From Mycobacteriaceae bacterium (GTDB taxonomy: Bacteria; Actinomycetota; Actinomycetes; Mycobacteriales; Mycobacteriaceae): a DNA stretch of 8,079 nt. The position numbers and the translations under genes are program-made. Where the stretch lies: assembly GCA_019242135.1 (NCBI GenBank), contig JAFAWC010000197.1, forward strand, positions 1 through 8,079, read 5' to 3'. The notes below the pieces were generated by a model. That model was not told where the DNA came from and ran no database searches. It saw only the letters and a program-made list of their open reading frames with translations. Positions 1 through 8,069 of the stretch are shown here, one piece after another; position 1 is the stretch's first letter, and each line of letters opens with the position of its first letter.

Positions 1-2570
1 GCCGCCAGCGGCAGGTAGGTCGTCGTGCGCTGGCGCGCCGGCCTACCGATGCCTGCGGCGATCTCGACGAGTTCGGCGACGGTCTTGGCGGATCCATATT
101 CGGAGCCGGCCATCCGCGAGATCGTTTCCTCCATCAGCGTGCCGCCCAGATCGTTTGCGCCGCCGTTCAGCATCACCTGCGTACGTTCGACGCCCAGCTT
201 GACCCAGCTTGTTTGGATGTGAGAGATCCTGCCGTGCAGCATGATTCGCGCCAGCGCATGCACTGCCCGGTTGTCCCGGTGCGTCGGGCCGGGACGTGCA
301 CCGCCGGCAAGGTAAAGCGGTGAGTTCTGGTGCACAAACGGCAGCGGAACGAACTCCGTGAACCCACCGGTGCGGTCCTGGATATCGCGGAGGATTCGCA
401 GATGTCCGATCCAGTGCCGCGGCTGGTCGACGTGGCCGTACATCATCGTCGAACTCGAACGCAGGCCGACCTGGTGGGCGGTGGTGACCACCTCCACCCA
501 GGCCGAGGTGGGCAATTTGCCCTTGGTAAGCACCCAGCGGACTTCGTCGTCGAGGATCTCGGCGGCCGTCCCCGGGATCGTGTCGAGGCCGGCGTCGCGC
601 AGGCTGATCAGCCAATCGCGAATGCTCTCACCGCTTTTCGCTGCTCCATTGACAATCTCCATCGGGCTGAACGCGTGCACGTGCATGTCCGGCACCCGTT
701 TCTTGACCGCGCGCACGAGCTCGGCGTACCCGGTGGCCGGCAGCTCGGGATCAATGCCGCCCTGCATGCACACCTCCGTCGCACCGTCGCGGTGAGCCTG
801 GAAGGCACGTTCGCCCACCTCGTCATAGGACAGCGTGTACGCGTCGGCGTCACCCTTCCGCTGCGCGAACGCACAGAACCGGCAGCCGGTGTAGCAGATG
901 TTGGTGAAGTTGATGTTGCGGTTCACCACGAACGTGACGTCGTCGCCGACGACATCACGACGCAGCGAATTCGCGAAAGCGCCGACCGCGTCCAGCGCGG
1001 CACCCTGAGCGGTGGCCAGCGCCAGGTAGTCGGCATCGGAGCAGGCGGCCGGATCACGCTCGGCCGCGCGAAGCGCCGCCAATACGTCGGAATCGACGCG
1101 CTCGGGCGCTCGGGCCGCCAACTCGGCCACCTTCTCGCGCACCGACTCCCAATCGCCGAACGCGTTGCCCAGATCACTGCGCGTCTCGGTACGGCGGCCT
1201 TCGGTGTCGATCGACGCGTTCAGATCTATCCGGCCCGTGGACTCCCGCGCATCGTCGGGTTCCTGCCATGGCCGACCGACCGGGTTCACGTCGCGCGCGA
1301 AGCCAGTGCGCGAGTCAGCCAAGGCGGCGACGTGGCCTCGCACCCGCGGATCGATCCACGCCGTGCCGGCGAGCACGTAGGTGGGATGGGCGGTGAGCCG
1401 CTGCACCAACTCATAGCCGGCCTGGAGGGTGACAGCGGCGAGTTCGTCCAACCCCGGCCACGGTCGTTCCGGGTTGACGTGGTCGGGTGTCAGCGGCGAT
1501 ACCCCGCCCCAATCGTCGAGACCCGCACCGATCAAGGTCAGACATTGGATGGGGGACACCAGGTTCGGCGGCGCCTGGATCCTCATCTTCGGGCCGAGCA
1601 CCAGCCGGGCGACAGCCACCGTCGCGACGAACTCGTCGATGTCGGCGTCGGGTACCGACCGCATCACGGTCGCGGGCTTGGCCCGGAAATTCTGCACGAT
1701 GACTTCCTGCACGTGCCCGAATTCCTTGTGAGACTTACGGATCGCGTGCAACGTCTCGGCACGCTCGGTCAGCGTCTCGCCGATACCCACCAACAGCCCG
1801 GTGGTGAATGGGATGGACAGCCGTCCCGCGTCGGTCAACGTCCGCAGCCGCACAGCCGGGTCTTTGTCGGGACTGCCGTAATGGGCGAGACCCTTGGTCT
1901 CGTAGAGACGCCTCGATGTGGTCTCGAGCATCATGCCCATCGACGGCGCGACCGGCTTCAGCCGTGACATCTCCGACCAGCTCATCACACCAGGGTTGAG
2001 GTGCGGCAGCAGGCCCGTTTCCTCCAGCACACGGATCGCCATCGCCCGCACGTAGTCCAGCGTCGTGTCGTAACCGCGTTCATGAAGCCACTGCCGGGCC
2101 TCGGGCCACCGTGCTTCCGGGCGGTCGCCGAGCGTGAACAGCGCCTCCTTGCAGCCTAGTTCGGCGCCGCGGCGCGCTACGTCGACGATCTCGTCAGGCT
2201 CCATGTACATGCCGAGACCGCGGCTGCGCAGCTTGCCCGGCACAGCCACGAACGTGCAGTAGTGGCATTGATCGCGGCACAGATGCGTGACGGGAATGAA
2301 GACCTTACGTGAATAGGTGATCGGCAGCCGTCCGGACGGCGCATACCGCCCGGCGCCCTGCAGTCCGGCGTCGCGCACCCGCGCCGCGCTGGCGCACAGG
2401 TCGGCCAAGTCATCACCGCGGGCCCTCAGCGCCACAGCCGCCTCGTCGACATTCAAAGCCACGCCGTCGCGGGCACGGCGCAGCACCCGCCGCAGCGCCG
2501 AGGCGCTCGGCTTCTGAGGTACCACGGGGGTTGGCAGCACGGGCCGATCGTCGCGAGGGGTCAACGCCAC
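1..2570 (-). CDS. fbiC: FO synthase FbiC (fused CofG-CofH radical SAM enzyme), 3' end cut by window edge
   Basis: Makes FO (7,8-didemethyl-8-hydroxy-5-deazariboflavin), the chromophore of coenzyme F420, from tyrosine and 5-amino-6-ribitylaminouracil in the cytoplasm. I translated most of the frame on the minus strand and found no stop or frameshift. It holds two radical SAM halves, each with a CxxxCxxC [4Fe-4S] motif: CRDQCHYC at residues 98-105 (CofG half) and CYTGCRFC at 559-566 (CofH half). Other family-typical stretches are [28 protein letters not shown] and GLLVGIGET in the first half, and [10 protein letters not shown] in the second. The GTG at 2570 is chosen because GGGAG lies 10 nt upstream and the next in-frame stop is at 2613-2615. 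From there 856 codons plus two bases fit before the edge. The final residues RTTTYLPLA match the family C-terminus, so only about one residue and the stop are missing. M. tuberculosis FbiC is about 856 aa, so this copy is full length. It lies 76 nt downstream of the membrane-protein gene. Confidence 0.97.
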   Translation of the reverse strand, partial: MALTPRDDRPVLPTPVVPQKPSASALRRVLRRARDGVALNVDEAAVALRARGDDLADLCASAARVRDAGLQGAGRYAPSGRLPITYSRKVFIPVTHLCRDQCHYCTFVAVPGKLRSRGLGMYMEPDEIVDVARRGAELGCKEALFTLGDRPEARWPEARQWLHERGYDTTLDYVRAMAIRVLEETGLLPHLNPGVMSWSEMSRLKPVAPSMGMMLETTSRRLYETKGLAHYGSPDKDPAVRLRTLTDAGRLSIPFTTGLLVGIGETLTERAETLHAIRKSHKEFGHVQEVIVQNFRAKPATVMRSVPDADIDEFVATVAVARLVLGPKMRIQAPPNLVSPIQCLTLIGAGLDDWGGVSPLTPDHVNPERPWPGLDELAAVTLQAGYELVQRLTAHPTYVLAGTAWIDPRVRGHVAALADSRTGFARDVNPVGRPWQEPDDARESTGRIDLNASIDTEGRRTETRSDLGNAFGDWESVREKVAELAARAPERVDSDVLAALRAAERDPAACSDADYLALATAQGAALDAVGAFANSLRRDVVGDDVTFVVNRNINFTNICYTGCRFCAFAQRKGDADAYTLSYDEVGERAFQAHRDGATEVCMQGGIDPELPATGYAELVRAVKKRVPDMHVHAFSPMEIVNGAAKSGESIRDWLISLRDAGLDTIPGTAAEILDDEVRWVLTKGKLPTSAWVEVVTTAHQVGLRSSSTMMYGHVDQPRHWIGHLRILRDIQDRTGGFTEFVPLPFVHQNSPLYLAGGARPGPTHRDNRAVHALARIMLHGRISHIQTSWVKLGVERTQVMLNGGANDLGGTLMEETISRMAGSEYGSAKTVAELVEIAAGIGRPARQRTTTYLPLA

Positions 2571-2580
2571 GCTCGTGTAA

Positions 2581-2585
2581 CTCCC
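2581..2585 (-). promoter_or_regulatory. Ribosome binding site of fbiC
   Basis: GGGAG sits 10 nt before the GTG at 2570 and is the main reason for choosing that start. No other ATG or GTG lies between it and the upstream in-frame stop. The remainder of the 76-nt gap (2571-2646) shows no convincing -35/-10 pair or terminator hairpin. Confidence 0.6.
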
Positions 2586-2646
2586 GCGGAGTCGAGAATC
2601 ATCCAGCGCGTCTCAGCATGTGAAACCTCGGCGCCCGCCATGTGTG

Positions 2647-3114
2647 TCAGCCTAGACCCCGGCGCGCGCGGGTTGCCCGCCACAGCACGATCCCCGGTGG
2701 CAGGACGCCGAGGACAAGCAGCACGACCGGGCTCCACTGATCCAAACCCGGCCCCCCGAACAGAAGATCTCCGCCCGGCCCGGTGAGCGTCATCACCGCC
2801 ACGGTGAGCAACCACGTCCAGAGGGCGAGCGCGGCCAGCCGCAGCGACGACGTCCATTGCAGGCCCGCCCACACCAGCGCGGCGTTGATCAGCCCGCTGA
2901 TGAGCGCGCTGATCGGAAATGGCACGGCGCCGAGCCGGATTTGAAGCAGTAGCGCACCCAGGACCGCCGAAATAACGCCGTCGGCACCGAGCAATCCCAG
3001 CACAACGCCGCGCAGCACGGAGTCGACCGACCAGCCGCGGGGGCCGCCGGTGTCGGAGGATCCGGTCAGGTTGGGATGCTGTCGAGCACGCCGACGAGCG
3101 AGCCGATCACCCAC
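2647..3114 (-). CDS. Small four-helix integral membrane protein, Rv1171-like, function unknown
   Basis: I recognise this by position and character as the counterpart of M. tuberculosis Rv1171, which lies between mshB and fbiC; its function is not known to me. Numbered from GTG 3114 (155 aa), a basic, helix-free N-terminus is followed by four hydrophobic segments at about 34-57 (starting VLRGVVLGLLGADGVISAV), 64-87 (VPFPISALISGLINAAL), 92-113 and 128-146. The protein ends in a basic tail (WRATRARRGLG). Short loops and two small Gly-rich turns suggest a compact bundle; no catalytic motif is visible. The start is uncertain. GTG 3114 has no Shine-Dalgarno sequence and overlaps the 35-residue ORF by 49 nt. 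A CTG at 3069 overlaps that ORF's TGA stop. GTG 3018 would begin inside helix 1. The frame is closed upstream by TAG at 3121-3123. The conserved-looking part begins around RGWSVDSVLRG, so the true N-terminus probably lies between 3114 and about 3036. Confidence 0.75.
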   Translation of the reverse strand: MGDRLARRRARQHPNLTGSSDTGGPRGWSVDSVLRGVVLGLLGADGVISAVLGALLLQIRLGAVPFPISALISGLINAALVWAGLQWTSSLRLAALALWTWLLTVAVMTLTGPGGDLLFGGPGLDQWSPVVLLVLGVLPPGIVLWRATRARRGLG

Positions 3115-3173
3115 TGGAAGCTATCGGCATGCCATTGCCAGTACTCCAGTTGCGGATCCAGATCCGGGTCCAT
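3066..3173 (-). CDS. Putative 35-residue protein between mshB and the membrane-protein gene
   Basis: An ATG at 3173 opens a 35-codon ORF ending in TGA at 3066. It is preceded by GGAGG with a 7-nt spacer, the best ribosome binding site in the window. The product starts with an acidic, proline-containing stretch (MDPDLDPQLEYWQWHADSF) followed by a short hydrophobic helix (QWVIGSLVGVLDSIPT). It carries three tryptophans and little positive charge. About 80 % of its codons end in G or C, in line with neighbouring genes. I recognise no family. It starts 57 nt after the mshB stop, past a hairpin, and its end overlaps the start region of the membrane-protein gene, which suggests translational coupling. 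It could act as a small membrane-associated partner of that protein or simply as a leader ORF; neither is shown. The main doubt is its length. Confidence 0.6.
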   Translation of the reverse strand: MDPDLDPQLEYWQWHADSFQWVIGSLVGVLDSIPT

Positions 3174-3180
3174 GGCAGTC

Positions 3181-3187
3181 CCTCCCT
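3181..3187 (-). promoter_or_regulatory. Strong Shine-Dalgarno sequence of the 35-residue ORF
   Basis: AGGGAGG read on the minus strand, with its GGAGG core ending 7 nt before ATG 3173. It is a near-perfect complement to the 16S anti-SD and stronger than anything seen ahead of mshB, lpqW or typA. It is the main evidence that the short ORF is translated. Confidence 0.65.
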
Positions 3188-3199
3188 CGCACCGCTGGT

Positions 3200-3226
3200 G
3201 TGGCCGAAGCTTACGCGCCCGGCCAC
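3200..3226 (-). other. Intercistronic hairpin just after mshB
   Basis: A perfect 7-bp stem (GTGGCCG / CGGCCAC) encloses a 13-nt loop and starts three bases after the mshB stop codon. The stem can be extended slightly across a 2-nt bulge. No U-tract follows, so it does not look like a standard intrinsic terminator. It could protect the mshB end of the transcript or partly attenuate readthrough. In DNA this GC-rich a 7-bp stem can arise by chance. Confidence 0.35.
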
Positions 3227-3229
3227 CGA

Positions 3230-4108
3230 CTAGCCAAGCGTCAGTCCCGCCAGCAAGTCGGTCTCCCAGCCCCGCGCGTCGCGCGGTCCGGCTCTGCCTG
3301 CGGCCAGCACGTAGTGCTCCGTCCCGGCGATGGGCAGCGCGATGTTGTTGGACAGCGCACACGTTCGCCCATCGGGCGCCACCACGACCTGGGTGGCGTG
3401 CGCGGCAAGCGCGGCCGCCTTCGTGTGCAGGCGGTGGCCGCCGTCGATCGCGGCGTCGATCTTGTCATCGGGGTAGCCGAAATAAAGGTCGCTCGGCTGG
3501 GGTCTGATCCAGCCCTGCGGCACCTCGCTCGGTGCGGCCAGGGCCGCTGCCGCGGCGGAGATCGACAGCACCGTCCAGTACAACTTCGGTACCGCCCAAC
3601 CGGATTCGGCCGACCTGGCGACCGCGGCGGTGGTGACGGTGTGGGTGTGAACGTGGTCGGGGTGACCATATCCGCCCTGAGGGTCGTACGTGACGACTAC
3701 ATGGGGACGAAATCCGTTGATAATGTCCACCAACTCCCTGACAGCCGCGTCGCCCGCGTCGATGAACCGGGCCTGTCGCCGGGGCGTGGTGCCGGCCATG
3801 CCCGAATCGCGCCATCGACCCGGTCCGCCGAGAAATATCGGTTGTCCCGCACCGAGGATCGACAGCGCTGCGGTCAGCTCGGCGATCCGGTAGCCGCCGA
3901 GTTGGTCGGCATGGTCGACGGCCAACAGCGCGTACCGCTGCCCGATCACCTCGCCTTCCTCACCGAGGGTGCAGGTCACCACTCGAACGTCGGCACCCAG
4001 GCCGGCGTAGTGGGCGATGGTGGCACCCGTGGCCAGGGATTCGTCGTCGGGGTGCGCGTGGACGAACAGCAGCCTCGGACTGTCGGAGCGGTCAATCGGG
4101 GCGATCAC
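3230..4108 (-). CDS. mshB: N-acetyl-1-D-myo-inosityl-2-amino-2-deoxy-alpha-D-glucopyranoside deacetylase MshB (mycothiol synthesis)
   Basis: Cytosolic zinc enzyme that deacetylates GlcNAc-Ins to GlcN-Ins, the second enzymatic stage of mycothiol synthesis after MshA. It belongs to the LmbE/PIG-L deacetylase family. From the GTG at 4108 the product is 292 aa (M. tuberculosis about 303). The N-terminal VHAHPDDES carries the expected zinc ligands His19 and Asp22 and the general base Asp21. The second motif [12 protein letters not shown] supplies the third ligand His152, plus His149 and Tyr147, the counterpart of the mobile active-site tyrosine. [37 protein letters not shown] and the C-terminal [12 protein letters not shown] are also family hallmarks. 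The frame stays open into lpqW up to 4267, but that Arg-rich extension has no family resemblance. GTG 4108 puts the start 14 nt after the lpqW stop; its ribosome binding site is weak, so coupling to lpqW translation is plausible. All key residues are present, so the enzyme should be active. Confidence 0.96.
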   Translation of the reverse strand: MIAPIDRSDSPRLLFVHAHPDDESLATGATIAHYAGLGADVRVVTCTLGEEGEVIGQRYALLAVDHADQLGGYRIAELTAALSILGAGQPIFLGGPGRWRDSGMAGTTPRRQARFIDAGDAAVRELVDIINGFRPHVVVTYDPQGGYGHPDHVHTHTVTTAAVARSAESGWAVPKLYWTVLSISAAAAALAAPSEVPQGWIRPQPSDLYFGYPDDKIDAAIDGGHRLHTKAAALAAHATQVVVAPDGRTCALSNNIALPIAGTEHYVLAAGRAGPRDARGWETDLLAGLTLG

Positions 4109-4122
4109 AGTGTCTCGGTCGT

Positions 4123-6078
4123 CTACTGGGTCATCTTGACCCAGCGGCCGGCATCGGCGACGATGCCGACCGGCACGGCGCCGGTGAGGCTGACGTTTTC
4201 GACCCGGGGCCCGGCCGCGACGATCGTCGTGTCCTGCAGGATCGGCAGGACCGTCGCCATGTCCCACAGCTTCGGCTCGACCAGGTCGATCACCTCGCCG
4301 ATCGGAACATGACCGATAAGCGCGGCGTCGATACGCGGCTGAAGGCCGGAGTCACACACCCCGGTGATGTTATTCGGCACCTGCACCGGTGCGGCCGGGT
4401 CGGTCGCGGGCGCCGACGCAGACGTGACCGGTGTCGCGGGGTCTGTCGACGGCGTCGCCGTTGTGGGCGGAATCTGGGCCTGGCTCGGCGTCGCGGTGCC
4501 GTTCTGCGGAGTGACCGTGAGCGCGGTGCAGCCGTAGCGCGATACCAGTTCGGTGGCCAGGTCACCCCCCGCACGATGCCAGCCGACGACGGCGTCCACG
4601 CGGTTGTTCGGCACCGCGTCGCCATACAGCACCGGTGGGTCCATCGCCTGCACCGAGGCCGCGATACCGACGTTGCGCAGCTGGTCGGCGGCGGTGTTTG
4701 CGACTGCCACGGAAGTCGGGTCGTTGGTCGCGACCCCGATCACCATCGTCAGCGGGTCGCCGTCCTTGCTGATCCGGCCGCGCGTCGACTCCGGGGTCGG
4801 CGGGGCGGGCTCGGCTGTCCGTGATCCGGCAGACGGCGGCGCCGGCGTCGAGGATGTGGTGGCGGTCGTGTCGATGTCGTAGCCGGCCTGGCGCAGCAGC
4901 GCCAATGCGGCATCCTTCGTCAACGCGGGCGGCGCCGTCGGCACATAGCCGGGGTCCGAGGGTGACCGCACCTGGGCTTGCGCCAGCGTCACGGTGTTAT
5001 CGCTGCCGGCTCCAACGGCCGCCAACAGGTCGACGTCCAGCAGGCCGAGGATCGCCTTGCGCACGCGGACGTCGGCCAGCTTGGGTTGCGCCGCCCGCAG
5101 CGACAACTGCATGGTCCTCGGTGTCATGATCCTGGCGGTGCGCACCTCGGGAATCGCGGACAGTTGCGCGAAGGCCGCCGCGCCGCCGTGTACCGCGGCG
5201 ACCTGGGTGTCGCCGTTTCGTATCGAGTCTGCGAGAGCCGCGGGGGCACCCGCGCGGCGCAGCAGGATGTGGTCGGGAAGTGCCTGCGCCGCCCAGAACC
5301 GGTCGTTGCGGGCCAGCAGGATCTCGTCGCGCTGTGGGTCGATGGTCTCGACCCTGAACTGTCCACCGGTCACCGGCATCGCTCGGGCGAGGCCGGCGGC
5401 GAAGCCACCGGGGGCGTCCTTGACGATGTGCGAGGGAAGGATGTCGGCGAACAGCTCGCGCCAGGCGGGATACGGCGACGAGAAGGTCACGACCGCTTGC
5501 TTGCCGCCATCGACCGACTGCACTGACGTGATCAGGTTGTAGCCGGCGGGATCGACCACCCCGGGCTGGGTGACCATTTGGCGCCACAGGTACCAGAAGT
5601 CGTCGGCGCCGATCGGCGCGTTGTCGGTCCACTGGGCCTCAGGCCGGATCTTGTAGGTCACGGTGAACGGGTCGCTGTTCGTCACGGCGGCTGACTCCAG
5701 CAATGTGGAGTCCATCTCCCACCGGGAACCGGTCGTCGTCGACGGGTCGGGCACCGGCCGGAATGCACTGGGCAACACCAAAGCCGCAACCGCGGCGTTC
5801 ACCGGCGACTGGTCCGACAGCAGATGGGGATTGAACCCCGCACCGATCGAGTCGATTCCCATGATGATCTGGTATGGCCGGGGGGCCGGAGGCGCGGGGT
5901 TTTGCGAGGTGTTCGTGCTTTGAGGGGCAGGCGGCGGGCTCACCGTGCAGGCCGACACGAGCGCCAACACGCCAGCCAGGGCCAGGGCGTGTCGCCGATG
6001 AGCCGCTCGCGCGAAGAGGGTCGGGCAACCACGAGCCGCTCGCCTGGCGAGGGTTGGGCGGCGTCGCGGCACGTTCAT
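4123..6078 (-). CDS. lpqW: LpqW, lipoprotein of the family 5 solute-binding-protein fold that regulates LM/LAM synthesis
   Basis: Membrane-anchored lipoprotein that in mycobacteria directs flux between phosphatidylinositol mannosides and lipomannan/lipoarabinomannan. The fold is that of peptide-binding proteins (DppA/OppA-like), but known LpqW is regulatory rather than a transporter. From ATG 6078 there are 651 aa: a basic n-region, a hydrophobic core ([13 protein letters not shown]), lipobox VSAC with Cys44, then a Pro/Ser/Thr tether [17 protein letters not shown]. The globular part begins near [19 protein letters not shown] and includes [32 protein letters not shown] and [15 protein letters not shown]. 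Two low-complexity Pro/Thr insertions lie at about 404-433 and 523-570. The second is bracketed by Cys517 and Cys575, the only mature-protein cysteines besides Cys44. An in-frame GTG at 6126, overlapping the typA TAG by one base, would add 16 residues. ATG 6078 is preferred because MNVPRRR resembles the M. tuberculosis start as I recall it, although its ribosome binding site is weak. The n-region is unusually long because of a tandem duplication. Confidence 0.93.
   Translation of the reverse strand: MNVPRRRPTLARRAARGCPTLFARAAHRRHALALAGVLALVSACTVSPPPAPQSTNTSQNPAPPAPRPYQIIMGIDSIGAGFNPHLLSDQSPVNAAVAALVLPSAFRPVPDPSTTTGSRWEMDSTLLESAAVTNSDPFTVTYKIRPEAQWTDNAPIGADDFWYLWRQMVTQPGVVDPAGYNLITSVQSVDGGKQAVVTFSSPYPAWRELFADILPSHIVKDAPGGFAAGLARAMPVTGGQFRVETIDPQRDEILLARNDRFWAAQALPDHILLRRAGAPAALADSIRNGDTQVAAVHGGAAAFAQLSAIPEVRTARIMTPRTMQLSLRAAQPKLADVRVRKAILGLLDVDLLAAVGAGSDNTVTLAQAQVRSPSDPGYVPTAPPALTKDAALALLRQAGYDIDTTATTSSTPAPPSAGSRTAEPAPPTPESTRGRISKDGDPLTMVIGVATNDPTSVAVANTAADQLRNVGIAASVQAMDPPVLYGDAVPNNRVDAVVGWHRAGGDLATELVSRYGCTALTVTPQNGTATPSQAQIPPTTATPSTDPATPVTSASAPATDPAAPVQVPNNITGVCDSGLQPRIDAALIGHVPIGEVIDLVEPKLWDMATVLPILQDTTIVAAGPRVENVSLTGAVPVGIVADAGRWVKMTQ
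6000..6065 (-). repeat. 33-bp imperfect tandem duplication in the lpqW signal-peptide region
   Basis: Two adjacent 33-base units (6000-6032 and 6033-6065) match at 24 of 33 positions, including an identical first 11 bases on the plus strand (GAGCCGCTCGC). Translated on the minus strand they give [11 protein letters not shown] and (from the other unit, with a one-residue offset) [11 protein letters not shown], two 11-residue units in a row. The length is a multiple of three, so the lpqW frame is kept. The units have diverged, so the duplication is not recent. Confidence 0.7.
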
Positions 6079-6125
6079 CAGGGTATGCGACACGCCGAGG
6101 CGGGCTTGCCCAAGAGCCAACCGCA

Positions 6126-8018
6126 CTATCCGCGAGTAGCCGCCTTCGCCCGGGCGCGGCCGCGGGCCCGCGCGGTTGCGTCCAGCTCAACTTTGCGTAC
6201 GCGCACGCTTTCGGGAGTCACCTCGACACACTCATCCTGTGCGCAGAACTCCATCGACTTCTCAAGGTCGAGTTGCAACGGCTTGGCCAACGTTTCGAAG
6301 ACGTCGGCGGTGGAGCTACGCATGTTCGTGAGCTTCTTCTCCCGGGTGACGTTGACATCCAGGTCTTCTGCGCGCGGATTCACCCCGACGACCATGCCCT
6401 CATAGGTGTCCTGCCCCGGCTCGACGAAGAAGGTGCCACGGTCGGCGAGCTGCAGCAACGCGAATGCCGTGACGGTGCCCGCACGGTCGGACACCAGCGA
6501 GCCGGTGTGGCGGGATCTGATGTCGCCCGCCCAGGGTCGATAGCCGTCGAACACCGCGTTGGCGATACCGGTGCCGCGCGTCTCGGTGAGGAAATCGGTC
6601 CGGAATCCGATCAGGCCCCGGCTGGGCACGACGAAATCCATCCGAACCCAGCCCGCCGCGTGGTTGGCCATCTCGACGATCCGTCCCCTGCGGGCAGCCA
6701 ACAGCTGTGTGATCGCGCCAACGTAATCCCCCGGACTGTCGATCGTCAGCGCCTCGAACGGCTCATACAATTTGCCGCCGACGGACTTGGTCACGACTTG
6801 TGGCTTTCCGACGGTGATCTCGAAGCCTTCCCGCCGCATCTGCTCAACGAGCACCGCCAGGGCCAGCTCACCGCGGCCCTGAACCTCCCACGCGTCGGGG
6901 CGACCGATGTCGAGAACGCGGATCGACACATTGCCGACGAGTTCGGCGTCCAGCCGCGCCCGCACAAGTCGGGCGGTGAGCTTATGGCCGGGTATTTTGC
7001 CGGCCAGCGGCGAAGTGTTGGTGCCGATGGTCACCGAGATCGCCGGCTCGTCGACAGTGATGCGAGGCAACGCATTTGGCGATTCTGGATCGGCCAGCGT
7101 ATCACCGATCATGATGTCGGGTATGCCCGCCAGCGCGACGATGTCACCAGCGAGTGCCTCGTCGGTTGAGCTGCGTTCGATGCCCTCGGTCGCCAGCAGT
7201 TCGGTGATCTTGGCGCTCGCGGTCACCGGCCGGCCGTCGACCTCGCGCAGCCACGCGACGGTTTGCCCCTTCCGCAGCCGGCCGTTGTAGATGCGCGCCA
7301 GCGCGAGCCGGCCGAGAAACGTCGACGCATCGAGGTTGGTGACAAGCGCCTGCAGCGGCGCGTCGGGGTCGCCACTCGGCGGCGGAATGTGTTCGAGCAG
7401 CACGTCGAACAGCGGGTCGAGGTTGTGTCCGTCGGGCACCTGACCGTCGGGCGGCGCTGTGGTGCTGGCCACCCCGGCACGGCCGGACGCGTACAGGGTG
7501 GGCAGGCCGAGCGCGTGCTCGGCGGCGGCGGCAGCCTCGTCGTCGAGGTCCGATGCGACGTCGAGAAGCAGATCATGGCTGGCCTCCACGACCTCGGCGA
7601 TGCGGGCGTCGGGTCGGTCGGTCTTGTTGACGACGAGAATCACCGGCAGGTGGGCGGCCAGGGCCTTGCGGAGCACGAAGCGCGTCTGCGGTAGCGGCCC
7701 CTCAGACGCGTCCACCAGCAGCAGCACGCCGTCGACCATCGACAGGCCGCGTTCCACCTCGCCGCCGAAGTCGGCATGCCCAGGGGTGTCGATGACATTG
7801 ATCACCGTCACGCTGCCGTCGGAGTGGTGCCTGTGCACGGCGGTGTTCTTGGCCAGGATTGTGATGCCCTTTTCACGCTCCAGATCACCGGTGTCCAACA
7901 CCCGCTCGACGGCCGGTCCGCGTTCGTGCAGCGCGCCCGACTGCCGCAGCATCGCGTCGACCAGCGTCGTCTTGCCGTGGTCGACGTGGGCGACGATCGC
8001 GACGTTTCTGAACTTCAC
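6126..8018 (-). CDS. typA: TypA/BipA ribosome-associated translational GTPase
   Basis: An EF-G-like GTPase that binds the ribosome and is linked to 50S assembly and growth under stress or cold. The 630-aa product carries the full GTPase set: G1 AHVDHGKT (10-17), G2 EKGITIL with Thr53, G3 DTPGH (77-81) including the catalytic His, G4 NKTD (131-134) and G5 SGRAG (178-182). A beta-barrel domain II follows at about 220-315, then an EF-G domain III-like part around 325-400 ([20 protein letters not shown]). A domain V-like part comes after it ([38 protein letters not shown]). Last is the BipA-specific C-terminal domain ([29 protein letters not shown]), which binds the ribosome. The tail is Arg/Ala/Lys-rich. 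The GTG at 8018 is chosen because the product begins directly with [15 protein letters not shown], the family's usual N-terminus; the upstream GAGA is only a weak ribosome binding site. Length is in the normal range of 600-640 aa. It is the first gene of the minus-strand block in this window. Confidence 0.97.
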   Translation of the reverse strand: MKFRNVAIVAHVDHGKTTLVDAMLRQSGALHERGPAVERVLDTGDLEREKGITILAKNTAVHRHHSDGSVTVINVIDTPGHADFGGEVERGLSMVDGVLLLVDASEGPLPQTRFVLRKALAAHLPVILVVNKTDRPDARIAEVVEASHDLLLDVASDLDDEAAAAAEHALGLPTLYASGRAGVASTTAPPDGQVPDGHNLDPLFDVLLEHIPPPSGDPDAPLQALVTNLDASTFLGRLALARIYNGRLRKGQTVAWLREVDGRPVTASAKITELLATEGIERSSTDEALAGDIVALAGIPDIMIGDTLADPESPNALPRITVDEPAISVTIGTNTSPLAGKIPGHKLTARLVRARLDAELVGNVSIRVLDIGRPDAWEVQGRGELALAVLVEQMRREGFEITVGKPQVVTKSVGGKLYEPFEALTIDSPGDYVGAITQLLAARRGRIVEMANHAAGWVRMDFVVPSRGLIGFRTDFLTETRGTGIANAVFDGYRPWAGDIRSRHTGSLVSDRAGTVTAFALLQLADRGTFFVEPGQDTYEGMVVGVNPRAEDLDVNVTREKKLTNMRSSTADVFETLAKPLQLDLEKSMEFCAQDECVEVTPESVRVRKVELDATARARGRARAKAATRG

Positions 8019-8063
8019 GCGGGAGATTCTCGCAGCGCCACCGGTGGATCGTGAAAACAGCAG

Positions 8064-8069
8064 ATCCTA
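8064..8069 (-). promoter_or_regulatory. Possible -10 element of the typA promoter
   Basis: TAGGAT on the minus strand lies 45 nt before the typA start and fits the TANNNT pattern of mycobacterial SigA -10 hexamers. It would give a 5' leader of roughly 35-40 nt. The matching -35 would fall at or beyond the window edge and cannot be judged. The 61 nt from 8019 to 8079 show no ORF and no terminator-like hairpin. Confidence 0.3.

Noticed and set aside
330..1967. 545-codon open frame on the plus strand
   Set aside because: Antisense to fbiC, which translates cleanly through the whole region with two radical SAM motifs. Such frames are expected in GC-rich DNA, and the product is Arg/Gly/His-rich with no recognisable domain.
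2571..2646. Promoter for fbiC in the gap after the membrane-protein gene
   Set aside because: A TTCACA can be found, but no hexamer at 16-18 nt spacing matches a -10 better than chance. I cannot support a promoter from sequence alone.
4109..4267. N-terminal extension of mshB to an upstream start
   Set aside because: The frame is open, but the extension is Arg-rich, lies wholly inside the lpqW 3' end and its gap, and has no counterpart in the MshB family, which begins shortly before [12 protein letters not shown].
3050..4312. 420-codon open frame on the plus strand
   Set aside because: Antisense to mshB and part of lpqW. Low-complexity Arg/Gly composition, no family features; a shadow of the mshB frame.
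5874..7169. 431-codon open frame on the plus strand
   Set aside because: Antisense to typA and the lpqW start. It spans a real gene junction on the other strand and shows no domain.
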